A stretch of DNA of 64,000 nucleotides from Arthrobacter ipis (GCF_014694315.1 NZ_JAAOXD010000001.1:565059-629058); one strand, 5' to 3'. Shown: positions 11,201 to 24,121, numbered from the stretch's first letter. The notes: a model not told the origin generated them from the letters alone. Numbers and translations are program-made.

Positions 11201-11764
11201 GTGGCAACCACAAACGACATCAAGAACGGAACTGTCCTGAAGCTTGAGGGCCAGCTCTGGAACGTCATCGAGTTCCAGCACGTCAAGCCGGGCAAGGGTG
11301 GCGCGTTCGTGCGCACCAAGATGCGCAATGTCATGTCCGGCAAGGTCGTCGACAAGACCTTCAACGCCGGCCTCAAGATTGAAACCGCCACCGTGGACCG
11401 CCGCGACTACCAGTACCTGTACCAGGACGGCGCCGACTTCGTCTTCATGGACACCTCGGACTACGACCAGATCACCGTTTCCGGCGCCACGGTGGGCGAC
11501 GCCACCAACTTCATGCTGGAAAACCAGATGGTCAACATCGCCATCCACGAAGGCAACCCGCTGTACATCGAGCTGCCGCCGAGCGTTGTCCTTGAAATCA
11601 CCTACACCGAACCGGGCCTGCAGGGCGACCGCTCCTCCGCCGGCACCAAGCCCGCCACCCTGGAGACGGGCTACGAGATCCAGGTACCCCTGTTCGTCGA
11701 GAACAACACCAAGGTCAAGGTCGACACCCGCGACGGCAGCTACCTGGGCCGGGTCAGCGAGTAG
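11201..11764 (+). CDS. efp: Elongation factor P
   Basis: Binds between the P and E sites of the ribosome and relieves stalling at proline runs. The 187-aa protein starts at GTG 11201 ([19 protein letters not shown]) behind AGAGGAA. It has the three beta-barrel layout: KOW-like domain I (1-65), then the two OB domains. The tip loop that reaches the P-site tRNA reads KPGKGGAF with Lys near residue 33. Many bacteria modify this position, but no modification enzyme gene is seen in this window, and related actinobacterial factors are reported to work with an unmodified lysine. The stop TAG overlaps the nusB GTG start. Confidence 0.96.
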   Translation: MATTNDIKNGTVLKLEGQLWNVIEFQHVKPGKGGAFVRTKMRNVMSGKVVDKTFNAGLKIETATVDRRDYQYLYQDGADFVFMDTSDYDQITVSGATVGDATNFMLENQMVNIAIHEGNPLYIELPPSVVLEITYTEPGLQGDRSSAGTKPATLETGYEIQVPLFVENNTKVKVDTRDGSYLGRVSE

Positions 11765-12174
11765 TGAGCGCCCGCGGTAAAGCCCGCAACAGGGCTCTTG
11801 AGGTCCTCTTCGAAGCCGAGCAGCGCTCTGTCTCGGCCTTCGACGTGCTGCGTGCGCGCCGCGAGAGGACCGACCAGATCGTCAATCCGTATACCCTTGA
11901 GATCGTTGAAGGTGTGGTGTCGATGCAGGCCACCATCGACGAATTCCTGGAGACCTACTCGCAGGGCTGGACCCTTGAGCGGATGCCGTCCGTAGACCGC
12001 ATCATCCTGCGGATCGGCACCTGGGAGCTGCTCTACAACGACGACGTTCCCGACGGCGTCGCCGTCAGCGAAGCTGTCGCTCTGGCCAAGACGCTCTCCA
12101 CCGACGAGTCGCCGTCGTTCATCAACGGCCTCCTGGGACGCCTTCAGCAGCTGAAGCCGTCCCTGCTCGCCTGA
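11764..12174 (+). CDS. nusB: Transcription antitermination factor NusB
   Basis: RNA-binding subunit of the rRNA antitermination complex, partner of NusE/S10. The 136-aa protein has the all-helical NusB pattern from SARGKARNRALEVLFEAEQR to VPDGVAVSEAVALAKTLSTDESPSFINGLLGRL, the latter being the conserved C-terminal motif (about residues 95-127). The start is GTG 11764, overlapping the efp stop. A strong hairpin follows 16 nt after the stop, so efp-nusB is probably the end of the transcript. Confidence 0.95.
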   Translation: MSARGKARNRALEVLFEAEQRSVSAFDVLRARRERTDQIVNPYTLEIVEGVVSMQATIDEFLETYSQGWTLERMPSVDRIILRIGTWELLYNDDVPDGVAVSEAVALAKTLSTDESPSFINGLLGRLQQLKPSLLA

Positions 12175-12190
12175 GCCGAGTATGTACTGC

Positions 12191-12230
12191 GCAGAAAGCC
12201 CCTGCCGGGTTCCCGGCAGGGGCTTTCTGC
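12191..12230 (+). terminator. Perfect 19-bp hairpin after nusB
   Basis: The left arm starts GCAGAAAGCCCC and the right arm ends GGGGCTTTCTGC. The 19-nt arms are perfectly complementary and separated by only TT. There is no T-tract beyond the right arm, though GCTTTCTGC gives some U content. It lies between convergent nusB and prsW and could act on nusB transcripts. Confidence 0.75.
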
Positions 12231-12254
12231 GTCGCCAGTGCTGTTGGACCGGAC

Positions 12255-12342
12255 CTTACTGCTGGACGGTTCTATACTGCTCCACTGTTCTTTACTGCTA
12301 GACGGTCTTTACTGCTGCACTGTTCTTTACTGCTGCACTGCG
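12255..12342 (-). repeat. Five-unit 17-18 nt tandem array at the 3' end of prsW
   Basis: Five imperfect units of the form CTTTACTGCTGCACTGTT start at 12255, 12272, 12290, 12307 and 12325. Units 1 and 3 end in GGACGGTT/AGACGGT and units 2 and 4 in CCACTGTT/GCACTGTT, so a roughly 35-nt dimer is also visible. The fifth unit overlaps the last codons and stop of prsW (complement CAGCAGTAA). Units 1, 3 and 4 repeat that TAA past the gene, and unit 2 gives TAG. Confidence 0.85.
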
Positions 12343-13571
12343 GCCCTGAGTTCGGTCAGGCGGCGCAGCTGCTGCACCTCGTCCTGCTGGTGGGACGGCA
12401 CATCCCTGCCGCTGAGGATCCGCTGCCGGGTGAAGGCCAGGCGCGTCGCGGCCTTGACGAACTCCTTCATCTGATCGGCCCGGTTGTAGGACCCCGCCCA
12501 GCGCACAGCCTGCCGGCGGCCTCCGGGAGTGGACAGCAGCTCCACCTCGGCCGGCGCGAACCATCCCGCGGCGGCGTACTCCTGGAGGCGCTGCCGGGTG
12601 AGGCGTGTTTCCGCGACCCGCAGCACCACGATGCAGGCCACAGCGAGCAGGAAGATCGGGACCTGCACCAGCACGTACTGGGCGAGGAAATCCTGTCCCA
12701 TGCTGTTCCACCTGTTGTGCAGGATCATGGCGGGAACCAGGCCCACGAAGAAGGCGAGCAGGGAGACGCCGGAATGCCAGCGCCGCGCGGCCAGGCCCAT
12801 GATCAGGCCGGTGGTCCCGGTGAAGATGGCGTGCGCGAACGGCGACATCACCCCGCGCAGGAAGAAGATCTGGACAAGGTCGCTGCCGGGCGTGCTGGAC
12901 TCGGCGATCGCCCGGCCGAAGTACAGGATGTTCTCGGTGAAGGCAAAGCCGCCCGCGATGGTGAAGGCAAACACCACCCCGTCCACGGGGCCGTCAAAGT
13001 TCCGGCGGGCGAAGAGCAGAAGCAGCAGCAGGCCAAGCGATTTCGCGAATTCCTCCACCACCGGCGCCTGCACGGTGGTCATGAAATCGCGGAAGGACGC
13101 CTCATCGGTGGCCGGGGCCGCGAGGGCGAAGACCGGCTGAATGAGCAGTGTCACGGCAATGGACACGGCCGCGCCCCAGGTGAAGGCAAACAGCAGCAGG
13201 CGCTTTGGCTCGGGTTCCCAGCGGTCAATGACGGCGACGGCGAACAGCACAGCCGCCAGCGGGATGAGGGACGCGACAAAACCGATGGCGAAGCCGGTGA
13301 CGCCGGTGCTGGACAGGAGGAACGGCACCACGAGGAAAAGGCTGACGAAGGCGAGGATCCCGCCGCCCACCACGAGTCCCAGGGTCCCTGCCCCCGGGCG
13401 GGCGGCCACGGTGGACGCGGCCTCCGGGATGACCTGGTACACGGCGGCGCCGCGGTGCCCCGGCGCCGGCCGGTAGTTCTGCAGCTGGACGTGGCCCATC
13501 CAGCTGGGATTCGCGGGCTGCCCGTTGAACTCAGGTCCGGGGAACTGCCTCTGCTGCGGGTTCATCGACAT
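12327..13571 (-). CDS. PrsW family intramembrane metalloprotease
   Basis: Polytopic membrane protein of 414 aa in the PrsW/CAAX-protease-like superfamily (PrsW cleaves anti-sigma factor RsiW in Bacillus). After a polar N-terminus of about 75 residues come some eight membrane segments. The family's catalytic signatures are present: EEFAKSLG (double Glu, about residue 163), FAFTENILYFGR (about 206) and HAIFTGTTGLIMG (about 241). A roughly 100-aa cytoplasmic C-terminal tail is unusual and basic. The substrate is unknown. The start is ATG 13571, and the 3' end runs into a tandem array. It is convergent with nusB and divergent from pyrR. Confidence 0.88.
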   Translation of the reverse strand: MSMNPQQRQFPGPEFNGQPANPSWMGHVQLQNYRPAPGHRGAAVYQVIPEAASTVAARPGAGTLGLVVGGGILAFVSLFLVVPFLLSSTGVTGFAIGFVASLIPLAAVLFAVAVIDRWEPEPKRLLLFAFTWGAAVSIAVTLLIQPVFALAAPATDEASFRDFMTTVQAPVVEEFAKSLGLLLLLLFARRNFDGPVDGVVFAFTIAGGFAFTENILYFGRAIAESSTPGSDLVQIFFLRGVMSPFAHAIFTGTTGLIMGLAARRWHSGVSLLAFFVGLVPAMILHNRWNSMGQDFLAQYVLVQVPIFLLAVACIVVLRVAETRLTRQRLQEYAAAGWFAPAEVELLSTPGGRRQAVRWAGSYNRADQMKEFVKAATRLAFTRQRILSGRDVPSHQQDEVQQLRRLTELRAAVQQ

Positions 13572-13678
13572 AGACAGAGCCTATGTGCCCCGCTGTGGGC
13601 AACAAAGCACAGGGCTACAAGAAGCCGCACCGTGTGACGGACGACGCCCTCTGCCGCGGCCGGGGGCAGGCGCCCGTG

Positions 13679-13740
13679 TGGTAATTTTGGAAGGCAAATG
13701 TTCCTTTTTTAATTCCGTCCCGTGAGGCGGGGAAAGGGGA
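13679..13740 (+). promoter_or_regulatory. pyr operon leader: extended -10 and PyrR-binding loop
   Basis: TGGTAATTT at 13679-13687 is an extended -10 (TGN-TANNNT). About 30 nt downstream, TCCCGTGAGGC at 13718-13728 fits the known PyrR loop consensus UCCNGNGAGGY exactly. Flanking TTCC (13713-13716) can pair with GGAA (13731-13734), or CCTTT (13703-13707) with AAAGG (13733-13737). Either would bury the pyrR ribosome-binding site AAAGGGGAGA. No intrinsic terminator is seen, which suggests translational repression by PyrR rather than attenuation, as reported for Mycobacterium smegmatis. Confidence 0.75.
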
Positions 13741-13748
13741 GACGAGCG

Positions 13749-14333
13749 ATGACTTCTGTCACGCAGGCACCGGTTCCGGCCAGGGTTGTTCTCAACCAGG
13801 CGGACATTGACCGTGCCCTCACTCGTATCGCCCATGAAATCCTTGAGGCCAACAAGGGCTCCCAGGACCTGGTGCTGCTGGGCATTCCCCGCCGCGGCTA
13901 CCCGCTTGCGGTCCGGCTCGCCCAGAAAATCGCCGCCGCCGATCCCGCCGTGGACGCCGCCGCCATCGTCGGCCAGCTGGACGTCACCATGTTCCGGGAC
14001 GACCTTTCCCACCAGCCCACACGGCCGCCGCACCGTACACAGCTGCCGCTGACGGGCATCGACAACAAGGTGGTCGTGCTGATCGACGACGTCCTGTACT
14101 CCGGCCGGACCATCCGCGCCGCCCTGGACGCGCTCGTGGACCTCGGCCGGCCGCGGATTGTGCGCCTGGCCGTCCTGATTGACCGGGGCCACCGCGAACT
14201 TCCCATCCGCGCCGACCACGTGGGCAAGAACCTGCCCACGTCCTCGGCCGAAAAGGTCCGGGTCCGGCTCGAGGAGACCGACGCCGTCGACGGCCAGACG
14301 GTCAACGAAGTGGTAATCGAGGGCGGCGCATGA
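13749..14333 (+). CDS. pyrR: PyrR: pyr operon RNA-binding regulator / uracil phosphoribosyltransferase
   Basis: Binds pyr mRNA when UMP/UTP is abundant and may also make UMP from uracil and PRPP. The 194-aa protein starts at ATG 13749 (MTSVTQAP) with AAGGGGAG 6-8 nt upstream. An in-frame ATG at 13722 would sit inside the PyrR loop and is rejected. The PRPP loop [13 protein letters not shown] is near residues 107-119, and [10 protein letters not shown] near 43-52 is typical of PyrR. The stop overlaps the pyrB ATG by 3 nt. It is first in a seven-gene operon and probably controls its own translation through the leader loop. Confidence 0.95.
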   Translation: MTSVTQAPVPARVVLNQADIDRALTRIAHEILEANKGSQDLVLLGIPRRGYPLAVRLAQKIAAADPAVDAAAIVGQLDVTMFRDDLSHQPTRPPHRTQLPLTGIDNKVVVLIDDVLYSGRTIRAALDALVDLGRPRIVRLAVLIDRGHRELPIRADHVGKNLPTSSAEKVRVRLEETDAVDGQTVNEVVIEGGA

Positions 14334-15325
14334 AGCACCTGCTCTCCACCGAAGACCTCAGCCTGGCCAACGCCGTCCGCATCCTCGACACCGCCGAAGA
14401 GATGTCGAGCGTGGGGGAGCGCGAGGTCAAGAAGCTTCCCGCCCTGCGCGGACGGACCGTGGTGAACCTCTTTTTCGAGGATTCCACCAGGACCCGCATT
14501 TCCTTCGAAGCCGCAGCCAAGCGGCTCTCCGCCGACGTCATCAACTTCGCCGCCAAGGGATCGTCGGTCTCCAAGGGCGAGTCCCTCAAGGACACCGCCC
14601 AGACGCTGTCCGCCATGGGTGCTGACGCCGTCGTGATCCGCCACTGGGCCTCCGGTGCACCGCACCGGCTGGCGGCCACGGACTGGATCGACGCCGCAGT
14701 CATCAACGCCGGCGACGGCACCCACGAACACCCCACCCAGGCACTGCTGGACGCATTCACCATGCGGCGGCACTGGACCAAGCTCTCCGGCCTGCCCTCC
14801 ACGGGGGCGGACCTGCGCGGCATGCGCGTCGCCATCGCCGGCGATGTCCTGCACTCCCGCGTGGCGCGGTCCAACGTCTGGCTCCTGCGCACGCTCGGCG
14901 CCGACGTCACCCTGGTGGCGCCACCCACACTGCTGCCCATCGGCGTCGAACGCTGGCCTTGCAGCATCAGCTACGACATGGACGAGACGCTTGAAAAGGG
15001 CGTCGACGCGGTGATGATGCTCCGCGTCCAGGGCGAGCGGATGAACGCCTCGTTCTTCCCGTCCACCAGGGAGTACTCCCGCCGGTGGGGTTTCGACGAC
15101 AACAGGCTCCGTGCGCTGGACAGCCTGGGCCTGAAGGACACCATCATCATGCACCCCGGTCCCATGAACCGGGGCCTGGAAATTTCCGCGGCCGCCGCCG
15201 ATTCGCCCCGTTCCACCGTGCTCGCGCAGGTGAAGAACGGCGTGTCGATCCGCATGGCCGCCCTGTATTTGCTGCTCTCCGGGGATACCCGTGAACCAGC
15301 CGCCACCCTGAAGGAGAGCAGCTGA
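14330..15325 (+). CDS. pyrB: Aspartate carbamoyltransferase catalytic subunit
   Basis: Joins carbamoyl phosphate and aspartate to N-carbamoyl-aspartate, the committed pyrimidine step. The 331-aa protein shows the carbamoyl-phosphate motif [12 protein letters not shown] (about residues 49-60), [10 protein letters not shown] near 135 and [11 protein letters not shown] near 276. No pyrI regulatory subunit gene is present, so allosteric control of the E. coli type is not expected. ATG 14330 overlaps pyrR (ATGA) and the stop overlaps the ATG of pyrC (TGATG). Confidence 0.97.
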   Translation: MKHLLSTEDLSLANAVRILDTAEEMSSVGEREVKKLPALRGRTVVNLFFEDSTRTRISFEAAAKRLSADVINFAAKGSSVSKGESLKDTAQTLSAMGADAVVIRHWASGAPHRLAATDWIDAAVINAGDGTHEHPTQALLDAFTMRRHWTKLSGLPSTGADLRGMRVAIAGDVLHSRVARSNVWLLRTLGADVTLVAPPTLLPIGVERWPCSISYDMDETLEKGVDAVMMLRVQGERMNASFFPSTREYSRRWGFDDNRLRALDSLGLKDTIIMHPGPMNRGLEISAAAADSPRSTVLAQVKNGVSIRMAALYLLLSGDTREPAATLKESS

Positions 15326-16686
15326 TGGCTGAAGAAACCACGTACCTTATCCGCGGTGCAGCGATCCTTGGCGGCGACGCCGAGGACCTGCTCATCCGCG
15401 ACGGCGTCATCGCGGCACGCGGTGCCGACCTGTCGCAGACGGACACAGCAGCCGGCGCCACCGAGATCGACGCCGACGGCCTCGTCGCGCTGCCGGGCAT
15501 GGTGGACGTCCACACGCACCTCCGCGAACCGGGCCGCGAAGACGCCGAAACCGTGGAAACCGGCACCCGCGCCGCAGCTCTCGGCGGCTTCACGGCCGTG
15601 CACGCCATGGCCAACAGCACCCCGGTGGCGGACACCGCCGGCGTTGTGGAGCAGGTGTACAGCCTGGGCCGTGCCGCCGGCTGGGTGGACGTCCGCCCGG
15701 TGGGGGCCGTCACTGTGGGTCTTGCCGGCGAGCAGCTCGCCGAACTCGGCGCGATGCACGACTCCCGCGCCCAGGTCCGCATGTTCTCCGACGACGGCAT
15801 CTGCGTCCATGATCCCGTCCTGATGCGCCGCGCCCTTGAGTACGTCAAGGCGTTCGACGGCGTCGTGGCCCAGCACGCGCAGGAACCGCGCCTCACCGCC
15901 GGTGCCCAGATGAACGAAGGCGAAGTGTCCGCGGTCCTCGGCCTGACCGGCTGGCCGGCAGTGGCCGAGGAAAGCATCATCGCCCGCGACGTCCTGCTTG
16001 CCCAGCACGTAGGCTCCCGGCTGCACGTCTGCCACGTGTCCACCGCAGGCTCGGTCGAGATCATCCGCTGGGCCAAGAGCCGCGGCATCAACGTCACCGC
16101 CGAAGTGACCCCGCACCACCTGCTGCTCACCGATGACCTGGTCCGCAGCTACGACCCCGTCTACAAGGTCAACCCGCCGCTGCGCACCAACGACGACGTC
16201 CAGGCCCTGCGCGCGGCCCTCGCCGACGGCACCATCGACGTCGTCGGAACCGACCACGCCCCGCACCCGAGCGAGCACAAGGAATGCGAGTGGGCGCAGG
16301 CGGCCATGGGCATGACGGGGCTGGAAACTGCGCTGTCCGTGGTCCAGCACGCCATGATCGAGACCGGCCTGATGACCTGGGCCGACTTCGCCAGGGTCAC
16401 CTCCACTTCGCCGGCCGGCATCGGGCGGCTCACGGACCAGGGCCGGCCGCTCGAAAAGGGCGAACCCGCCAACATTGTCCTTGTGGATCCCGGGGCACGC
16501 TGGACCGTGGACCCTTCCGCGATGGCCACCATGGGGCGCAACTCGCCGTTCCGCGGTATGGAACTCCCGGGCAAGGTGGTGGCCACGTTTTTCAAGGGCC
16601 ACCCCACGGTTCTGGATGGCAAGCTCAACACGCCCTACCGCTACCCCTCGGAAGCGCCGGTTGCCGGCGCGGCAGGTGCCTACTGA
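15325..16686 (+). CDS. pyrC: Dihydroorotase
   Basis: Zinc amidohydrolase that closes N-carbamoyl-aspartate to dihydroorotate. The 453-aa protein is the long class I type. Metal-binding [10 protein letters not shown] is near residues 60-69, followed by the substrate region [18 protein letters not shown] is near 234 with a metal His, and [11 protein letters not shown] is near 311 with the catalytic Asp. The two expected active-site His pairs are intact, so it is likely the functional enzyme. One-base overlap with pyrB and with the next gene shows tight coupling. Confidence 0.96.
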   Translation: MAEETTYLIRGAAILGGDAEDLLIRDGVIAARGADLSQTDTAAGATEIDADGLVALPGMVDVHTHLREPGREDAETVETGTRAAALGGFTAVHAMANSTPVADTAGVVEQVYSLGRAAGWVDVRPVGAVTVGLAGEQLAELGAMHDSRAQVRMFSDDGICVHDPVLMRRALEYVKAFDGVVAQHAQEPRLTAGAQMNEGEVSAVLGLTGWPAVAEESIIARDVLLAQHVGSRLHVCHVSTAGSVEIIRWAKSRGINVTAEVTPHHLLLTDDLVRSYDPVYKVNPPLRTNDDVQALRAALADGTIDVVGTDHAPHPSEHKECEWAQAAMGMTGLETALSVVQHAMIETGLMTWADFARVTSTSPAGIGRLTDQGRPLEKGEPANIVLVDPGARWTVDPSAMATMGRNSPFRGMELPGKVVATFFKGHPTVLDGKLNTPYRYPSEAPVAGAAGAY

Positions 16687-17204
16687 TGGAAAAAGTCCTT
16701 CCCGGACTTGCGATGCTGGCGGTGGTCGCCGTCGTTTTTGTCCTGATCTGGATCGGCTGGCGCAACCGGCTCCGGCGGCAGTCTGACATCGAACAGCTGC
16801 CCGCGGTTCCGGCCGGGCTGGGCGAGCCGCTGGTTTCGGCGGACGGCCAGTACGTGGCCTCCACCACAGCGGGGGACTGGCTGGACAGGATTGCCGTGCA
16901 CGGCCTCGGCATCCGCACCAACGCGCAGATCTCCATCCACCCGGAGGGCGTGCTTTTGGACCGCTCCGGCGCGCGGCCGCTGTTCATCCCGGCGTCCTCG
17001 CTGGCCGGTGTTCGGCAGGACAGCGGGATGGCCGGTAAATTCGTGGAAAAGGACGGGCTGCTGATCCTCAGCTGGACGCTAGGAGCCCACGCGCTGGACA
17101 CCGGCTTCCGCACCCGCCGCGCCGCGGACAAGCCGGCCGTCCTTCAACAACTTCAGGAAATGATCTCCCCAGGCCCCCAGGCAGGTGCCCATAGTGGAAA
17201 GTAA
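16686..17204 (+). CDS. PH-like domain membrane protein within the pyr operon
   Basis: A 172-aa protein with one N-terminal membrane helix (residues 4-24, [22 protein letters not shown]). A cytoplasmic-looking beta-rich domain follows (about 55-150, with [46 protein letters not shown]) of pleckstrin-homology-like type. A counterpart lies at the same place between pyrC and carA in mycobacteria (Rv1382 region). It has no known step in pyrimidine synthesis, and its conserved position suggests a role tied to the operon. ATG 16686 overlaps the pyrC stop. Confidence 0.8.
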   Translation: MEKVLPGLAMLAVVAVVFVLIWIGWRNRLRRQSDIEQLPAVPAGLGEPLVSADGQYVASTTAGDWLDRIAVHGLGIRTNAQISIHPEGVLLDRSGARPLFIPASSLAGVRQDSGMAGKFVEKDGLLILSWTLGAHALDTGFRTRRAADKPAVLQQLQEMISPGPQAGAHSGK

Positions 17205-17208
17205 TAAA

Positions 17209-18545
17209 GTGACGGAAACCGAAGTGACAGTAAACGCAGGAACTGCGCCGCAGGCCGCAGCATCCGCCCCCGCCGTCCTGGTGCTCGAAGACGGCCGCAT
17301 CTTCCGCGGCCGCAGCTACGGCGCGCAGGGCACCGCCCTGGGGGAAGCGGTCTTCGCCACCGGCATGACCGGCTACCAGGAGACCATTACCGACCCGTCC
17401 TACGCACGCCAGCTGGTGGTGCAGACGGCCCCGCACATCGGCAACACCGGTGTGAACAGCGAGGACGCCGAGTCCCGCCGCATCTGGGTGGCCGGCTACA
17501 TCGTCCGTGACGCCGCCCGCCGCCCGTCCAACTGGCGCTCTGAGCGGTCTCTCGACTCCGAGCTCGTCGAGCAGGGCATTGTCGGCATCCAGGGCGTGGA
17601 CACCCGGGCCATCACCCGCCACCTGCGCGAGCACAAGACTATGCGCGCGGGCATCTTCTCCGGCGAGGCCGCCAAGGCCACGGACAAGGAACTCGTCGAC
17701 GCCGTGCTCGCCAGTGAGCCGATGGAAGGCGCCCGGCTGGCCGAGGAAGTCAGCATCGACGAAGCCTACGTGGTGGAGCCGAAAGACCACGGGTGGGACG
17801 GCGACGCGCGCTTCAGCATCGCGGCGATCGACCTCGGCATCAAGTCCATGACGCCGGTGCGCTTCGCCGAGCGCGGCGTCCGCGTGCACGTGCTGCCCGC
17901 CACGGCCACCATCGACGACGTCAAGGCCGTCAGCCCCGACGGTTTCTTCATGTCCAACGGCCCCGGCGACCCCGCCACCGCGGACAACCAGGTCAAGCTG
18001 CTCCGCACCGTCCTGGACGAGAAGCTGCCGTACTTCGGCATCTGCTTCGGCAACCAGGTCCTGGGCCGCGCCCTCGGCTTCGGCACCTACAAGCTGCGTT
18101 ACGGCCACCGCGGCATCAACCAGCCCGTCATGGACCGCCGCACGGGCAAGGTGGAGATCACCTCGCAGAACCACGGCTTCGCCGTCGACGCCCCGCTGGA
18201 CGGCCCCACCAACGCGCCGGAAGAGCGCTACGGACGGGTTGAGGTCAGCCACGTCAGCCTGAACGACGAGGTCGTGGAAGGCCTGGCCTGCCTGGACATC
18301 CCGGCCTTCTCCGTCCAGTACCACCCGGAAGCCGCCGCCGGCCCGCACGACGCTGCCTACCTCTTCGACCGTTTCATCGAGCTGATGGAAGGCACTCGCG
18401 ACGGCCGCACCGCCAACCTGTCCAAGGAACCGGTGGACGCCCAGCACCCCGCAGAGGCCCAGGCGACTCCGGCCCAGCAAAACGGCGCCCAGCAGAACGG
18501 CGCCGAGCCGAACACGACTGACAACAAGACTGAGGACAAGAAGTA

Positions 18546-18546
<1 letters not shown>
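17209..18546 (+). CDS. carA: Carbamoyl-phosphate synthase small subunit
   Basis: Glutamine amidotransferase subunit that feeds ammonia to CarB. I start it at GTG 17209 because GGAAAG at 17196-17201 is correctly spaced. GTG 17185 and 17194 are in frame but would overlap the previous gene without a clear site. This gives 445 aa. The N-terminal CPSase domain has [17 protein letters not shown], and the GATase domain has the nucleophile in [10 protein letters not shown] (Cys near 279) and [11 protein letters not shown] (His near 372). A Gln/Asn/Pro-rich tail of about 45 residues follows the catalytic domain and is not needed by the family. The stop overlaps the carB ATG by one base. Confidence 0.95.
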
Positions 18547-21882
<3,336 letters not shown>

Positions 21883-21890
<8 letters not shown>

Positions 21891-22743
21891 GGCGACTCCA
21901 GGGACCGGCCGGGAGTCGTTCGGCTCCCGGCTGGGCCGGGCCATGGCGGACCGCGGTCCGCTGTGTGTCGGGATTGATCCCCACCCTGCGCTTCTGGCCA
22001 GCTGGAGCCTGAACGACGACGTCGCCGGTCTGAGGCGCTTTTCGCTCACCGCACTGGAGGCCGTTGCATCGCTTGCTGCCGCGGTCAAGCCGCAGGTGGC
22101 GCTGTACGAACGGCACGGGTCTGCCGGAATGGCAGTCCTCGAAGAGGTACTCGCCACCGCCCGGGACGAGGGCGTGCTGACCATCGCCGACGCGAAGCGC
22201 GGCGACATCGGGTCCACCATGGCCGCATACGCCGACGCCTGGCTCCGGGACGGCTCTGCCCTCGCCGCCGATTCCGTGACGCTGAGCCCGTACCTGGGTT
22301 TCGAGTCGCTCCGGCCGGCACTGGATCTCGCTGCCGACCACGGCCGGGGCGTGTTTGTCCTGGCGCTGACCTCCAACCCGGAGGGAGCTTCGGTGCAGCA
22401 CGTGGGCGGAAGCGATTCAGTGGCACGCCGGATTGTCCAGGCCGCCGCGGGGGAGAACGAACGCTACTCCGGCGCCATGGGCTCAGTGGGCCTCGTGGTG
22501 GGAGCCACTGTGGGCACGGCTCTGGCGGACCTGCAGCTTGACCTGGGTACCGTCCGCGGGCCGATCCTGGCCCCGGGCCTGGGCGCGCAGGGGGCGACAC
22601 CCGCAGACCTGCGGAAGACCTTCGGCGCCGCCTATCCCCAGGTTTTGGGAACGTCCAGCCGGGACATCCTCAAGGCAGGCCCGGGCGTACGGGAGCTGAC
22701 CGCGGCGGCGGAGCGCACCCTCGCCGGACTCCGCTCGGAATAG
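21883..22743 (+). CDS. pyrF: Orotidine 5'-phosphate decarboxylase (type 2)
   Basis: Last step of UMP synthesis. The 286-aa protein is the longer type 2 form found in actinobacteria. The active-site signature [15 protein letters not shown] is near residues 103-117, with the catalytic Lys/Asp pattern. [12 protein letters not shown] is near 27, and the phosphate-binding end [14 protein letters not shown] is near 228. ATG 21883 lies inside the end of carB. No pyrD or pyrE is present, so those genes must be elsewhere. A possible promoter for the next gene follows the stop. Confidence 0.95.
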
Positions 22744-22747
22744 TCCA

Positions 22748-22777
22748 TTGATTTCTCCGGCCGGCAGGGAGTAGGTT
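22748..22777 (+). promoter_or_regulatory. Candidate promoter for mihF
   Basis: TTGATT (22748-22753) and TAGGTT (22772-22777) are separated by 18 nt, directly after the pyrF stop and about 70 nt upstream of the mihF start. It would give mihF and gmk expression independent of the pyr operon. Assigned by eye only. Confidence 0.35.
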
Positions 22778-22847
22778 CAGGACAAATCCGTGGCTGCTCC
22801 AACGCCGCCGGCCCCGGATCCGTTGGCTGACCCCAGGGGAATTGACC

Positions 22848-23165
22848 GTGAGTTTGCGACCCTTGTCTCCGCAGGAACGTTCCGACGCACTCAGGAAGGC
22901 CGCGGCGGCAAGGGCTGCCAGGGCCTCGGCCAAAGAGCGGCTCAAATCCGGAGAGCTCACCGTGGCCCAGATCCTGGACTCCGGCGGCACCGAGGAGGCC
23001 ATAGCGCGCATGCGCGTTTCGGAACTCCTCGAGGCCTTGCCGGGGATCGGGAAGGTCCGGGCCGCAGCCATCATGGACAGCCTCGGCATCGCCGCGTCCC
23101 GTCGGGTCCGGGGCCTGGGCATCCACCAGCGCCGGGCGCTGGTAGATTTTATGAACGAGAAATAG
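22848..23165 (+). CDS. mihF: Integration host factor, actinobacterial type (mIHF)
   Basis: Nucleoid-associated DNA-binding protein of actinobacteria, needed in mycobacteria for phage L5 integration and chromosome organisation. The 105-aa protein begins at GTG 22848 with AGGGGA 7 nt upstream; TTG 22842 lies too close to that site. The N-terminal helix is Ala/Lys/Arg-rich ([21 protein letters not shown]). The conserved core [35 protein letters not shown] (shown here in part) holds the helix-two-turn-helix. Conserved neighbours pyrF and gmk support the call. Confidence 0.95.
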   Translation: MSLRPLSPQERSDALRKAAAARAARASAKERLKSGELTVAQILDSGGTEEAIARMRVSELLEALPGIGKVRAAAIMDSLGIAASRRVRGLGIHQRRALVDFMNEK

Positions 23166-23208
23166 CTTTATCCGAACAGAGTCATCTGTAGACCGTCCAA
23201 AGGAATAC

Positions 23209-23805
23209 GTGAGCAACAAACCCGGACTGACAGTCCTCGCTGGTCCTACGGCTGTTGGCAAAGGCACCGTGTCCACCTATATCCGCGACACTTATCCCGA
23301 GGTCTGGCTGTCCGTCTCGGCCACCACCCGGGCCCCGCGGCCCGGTGAGATCGACGGCGTGCACTACTACTTCAAGTCCAAGGAAGAGTTTGAGTCCCTT
23401 GTGGCCGCCGGTGAATTCCTTGAATGGGCAGTGGTGCACGGACAAAACACCTACGGGACCCTGAAGAGCACCGTCAACGAGGCCATTGCCGAAGGCCGGT
23501 CGGTGCTGCTGGAGATCGACCTGCAGGGCGCACGCCAGGTCAAGCAGGCCGTTCCGGATGCACAGTTCGTGTTCCTGGCACCGCCCAGCTGGGAAGAACT
23601 GGTGCGCCGGCTGGTGGGCCGGGGCACCGAATCTGCCGAGGAACAGCAGCGCCGGCTGGAAACCGGTAAAGTAGAACTTGCTGCTGAACCGGAGTTCGAC
23701 CACACCGTCATCAATGACGACGTCCGCCGGGCAGCGGACGAGCTTGTTTCACTCATGGGGCTGACCCCGCACCCGCGCCAGACGCAGACGCCGTCAGCCC
23801 GTTAG
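23209..23805 (+). CDS. gmk: Guanylate kinase
   Basis: Phosphorylates GMP to GDP with ATP. The 198-aa protein has the P-loop [11 protein letters not shown] (residues 12-22), the GMP-binding segment [21 protein letters not shown] (shown for recognition; about 36-56) and [13 protein letters not shown] near 101-113. The P-loop reads AVGKGT where many family members have GAGKST; the essential Lys is kept. The start is GTG 23209 behind AAAGGA. It precedes rpoZ by 15 nt, the widespread gmk-rpoZ-coaBC order. Confidence 0.95.
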   Translation: MSNKPGLTVLAGPTAVGKGTVSTYIRDTYPEVWLSVSATTRAPRPGEIDGVHYYFKSKEEFESLVAAGEFLEWAVVHGQNTYGTLKSTVNEAIAEGRSVLLEIDLQGARQVKQAVPDAQFVFLAPPSWEELVRRLVGRGTESAEEQQRRLETGKVELAAEPEFDHTVINDDVRRAADELVSLMGLTPHPRQTQTPSAR

Positions 23806-23820
23806 AAATTTGGAGAATTC

Positions 23821-24081
23821 GTGTCCACGAACCTTGAAGGCATCATCAACCCGCCGATCGATTCGCTGCTCGAGGCGGCTGATTCCAAGTACGGCCTGGT
23901 GATCTTCGGTGCCAAGCGTGCACGCCAGATCAACGCGTACTACGCCCAGCTGCATGAGGGCCTGTTCGAGTATGTCGGCCCGCTGGTCGACACCAAGCTG
24001 AACGAGAAGTCGCTGTCCATCGCCCTGCGCGAGATCAACGAGGGCAAGCTGGTTTCCACGCCGATCGAAGCTGCAGAGTAA
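23821..24081 (+). CDS. rpoZ: RNA polymerase omega subunit
   Basis: Small subunit that helps fold and hold the beta' subunit. The 86-aa protein shows the family pattern [30 protein letters not shown] (residues 8-37, shown in part) with the conserved Lys/Arg-Ala-Arg-Gln-Ile motif. The start is GTG 23821 with GGAGAA upstream. Nine bases at its stop (GCAGAGTAA, 24073-24081) are repeated 14 nt later at 24087-24095, giving a second out-of-frame TAA. Confidence 0.95.
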   Translation: MSTNLEGIINPPIDSLLEAADSKYGLVIFGAKRARQINAYYAQLHEGLFEYVGPLVDTKLNEKSLSIALREINEGKLVSTPIEAAE

Positions 24082-24121
24082 CTTCCGCAGAGTAAACAGA
24101 CTGCCTGCTGACGGAGTTCAC

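Noticed and set aside
12390-13637. 415-aa plus-strand ORF opposite prsW
   Set aside because: Composition is Gly/Glu/Arg/His-rich without membrane or domain features, while the minus strand has clear PrsW motifs.
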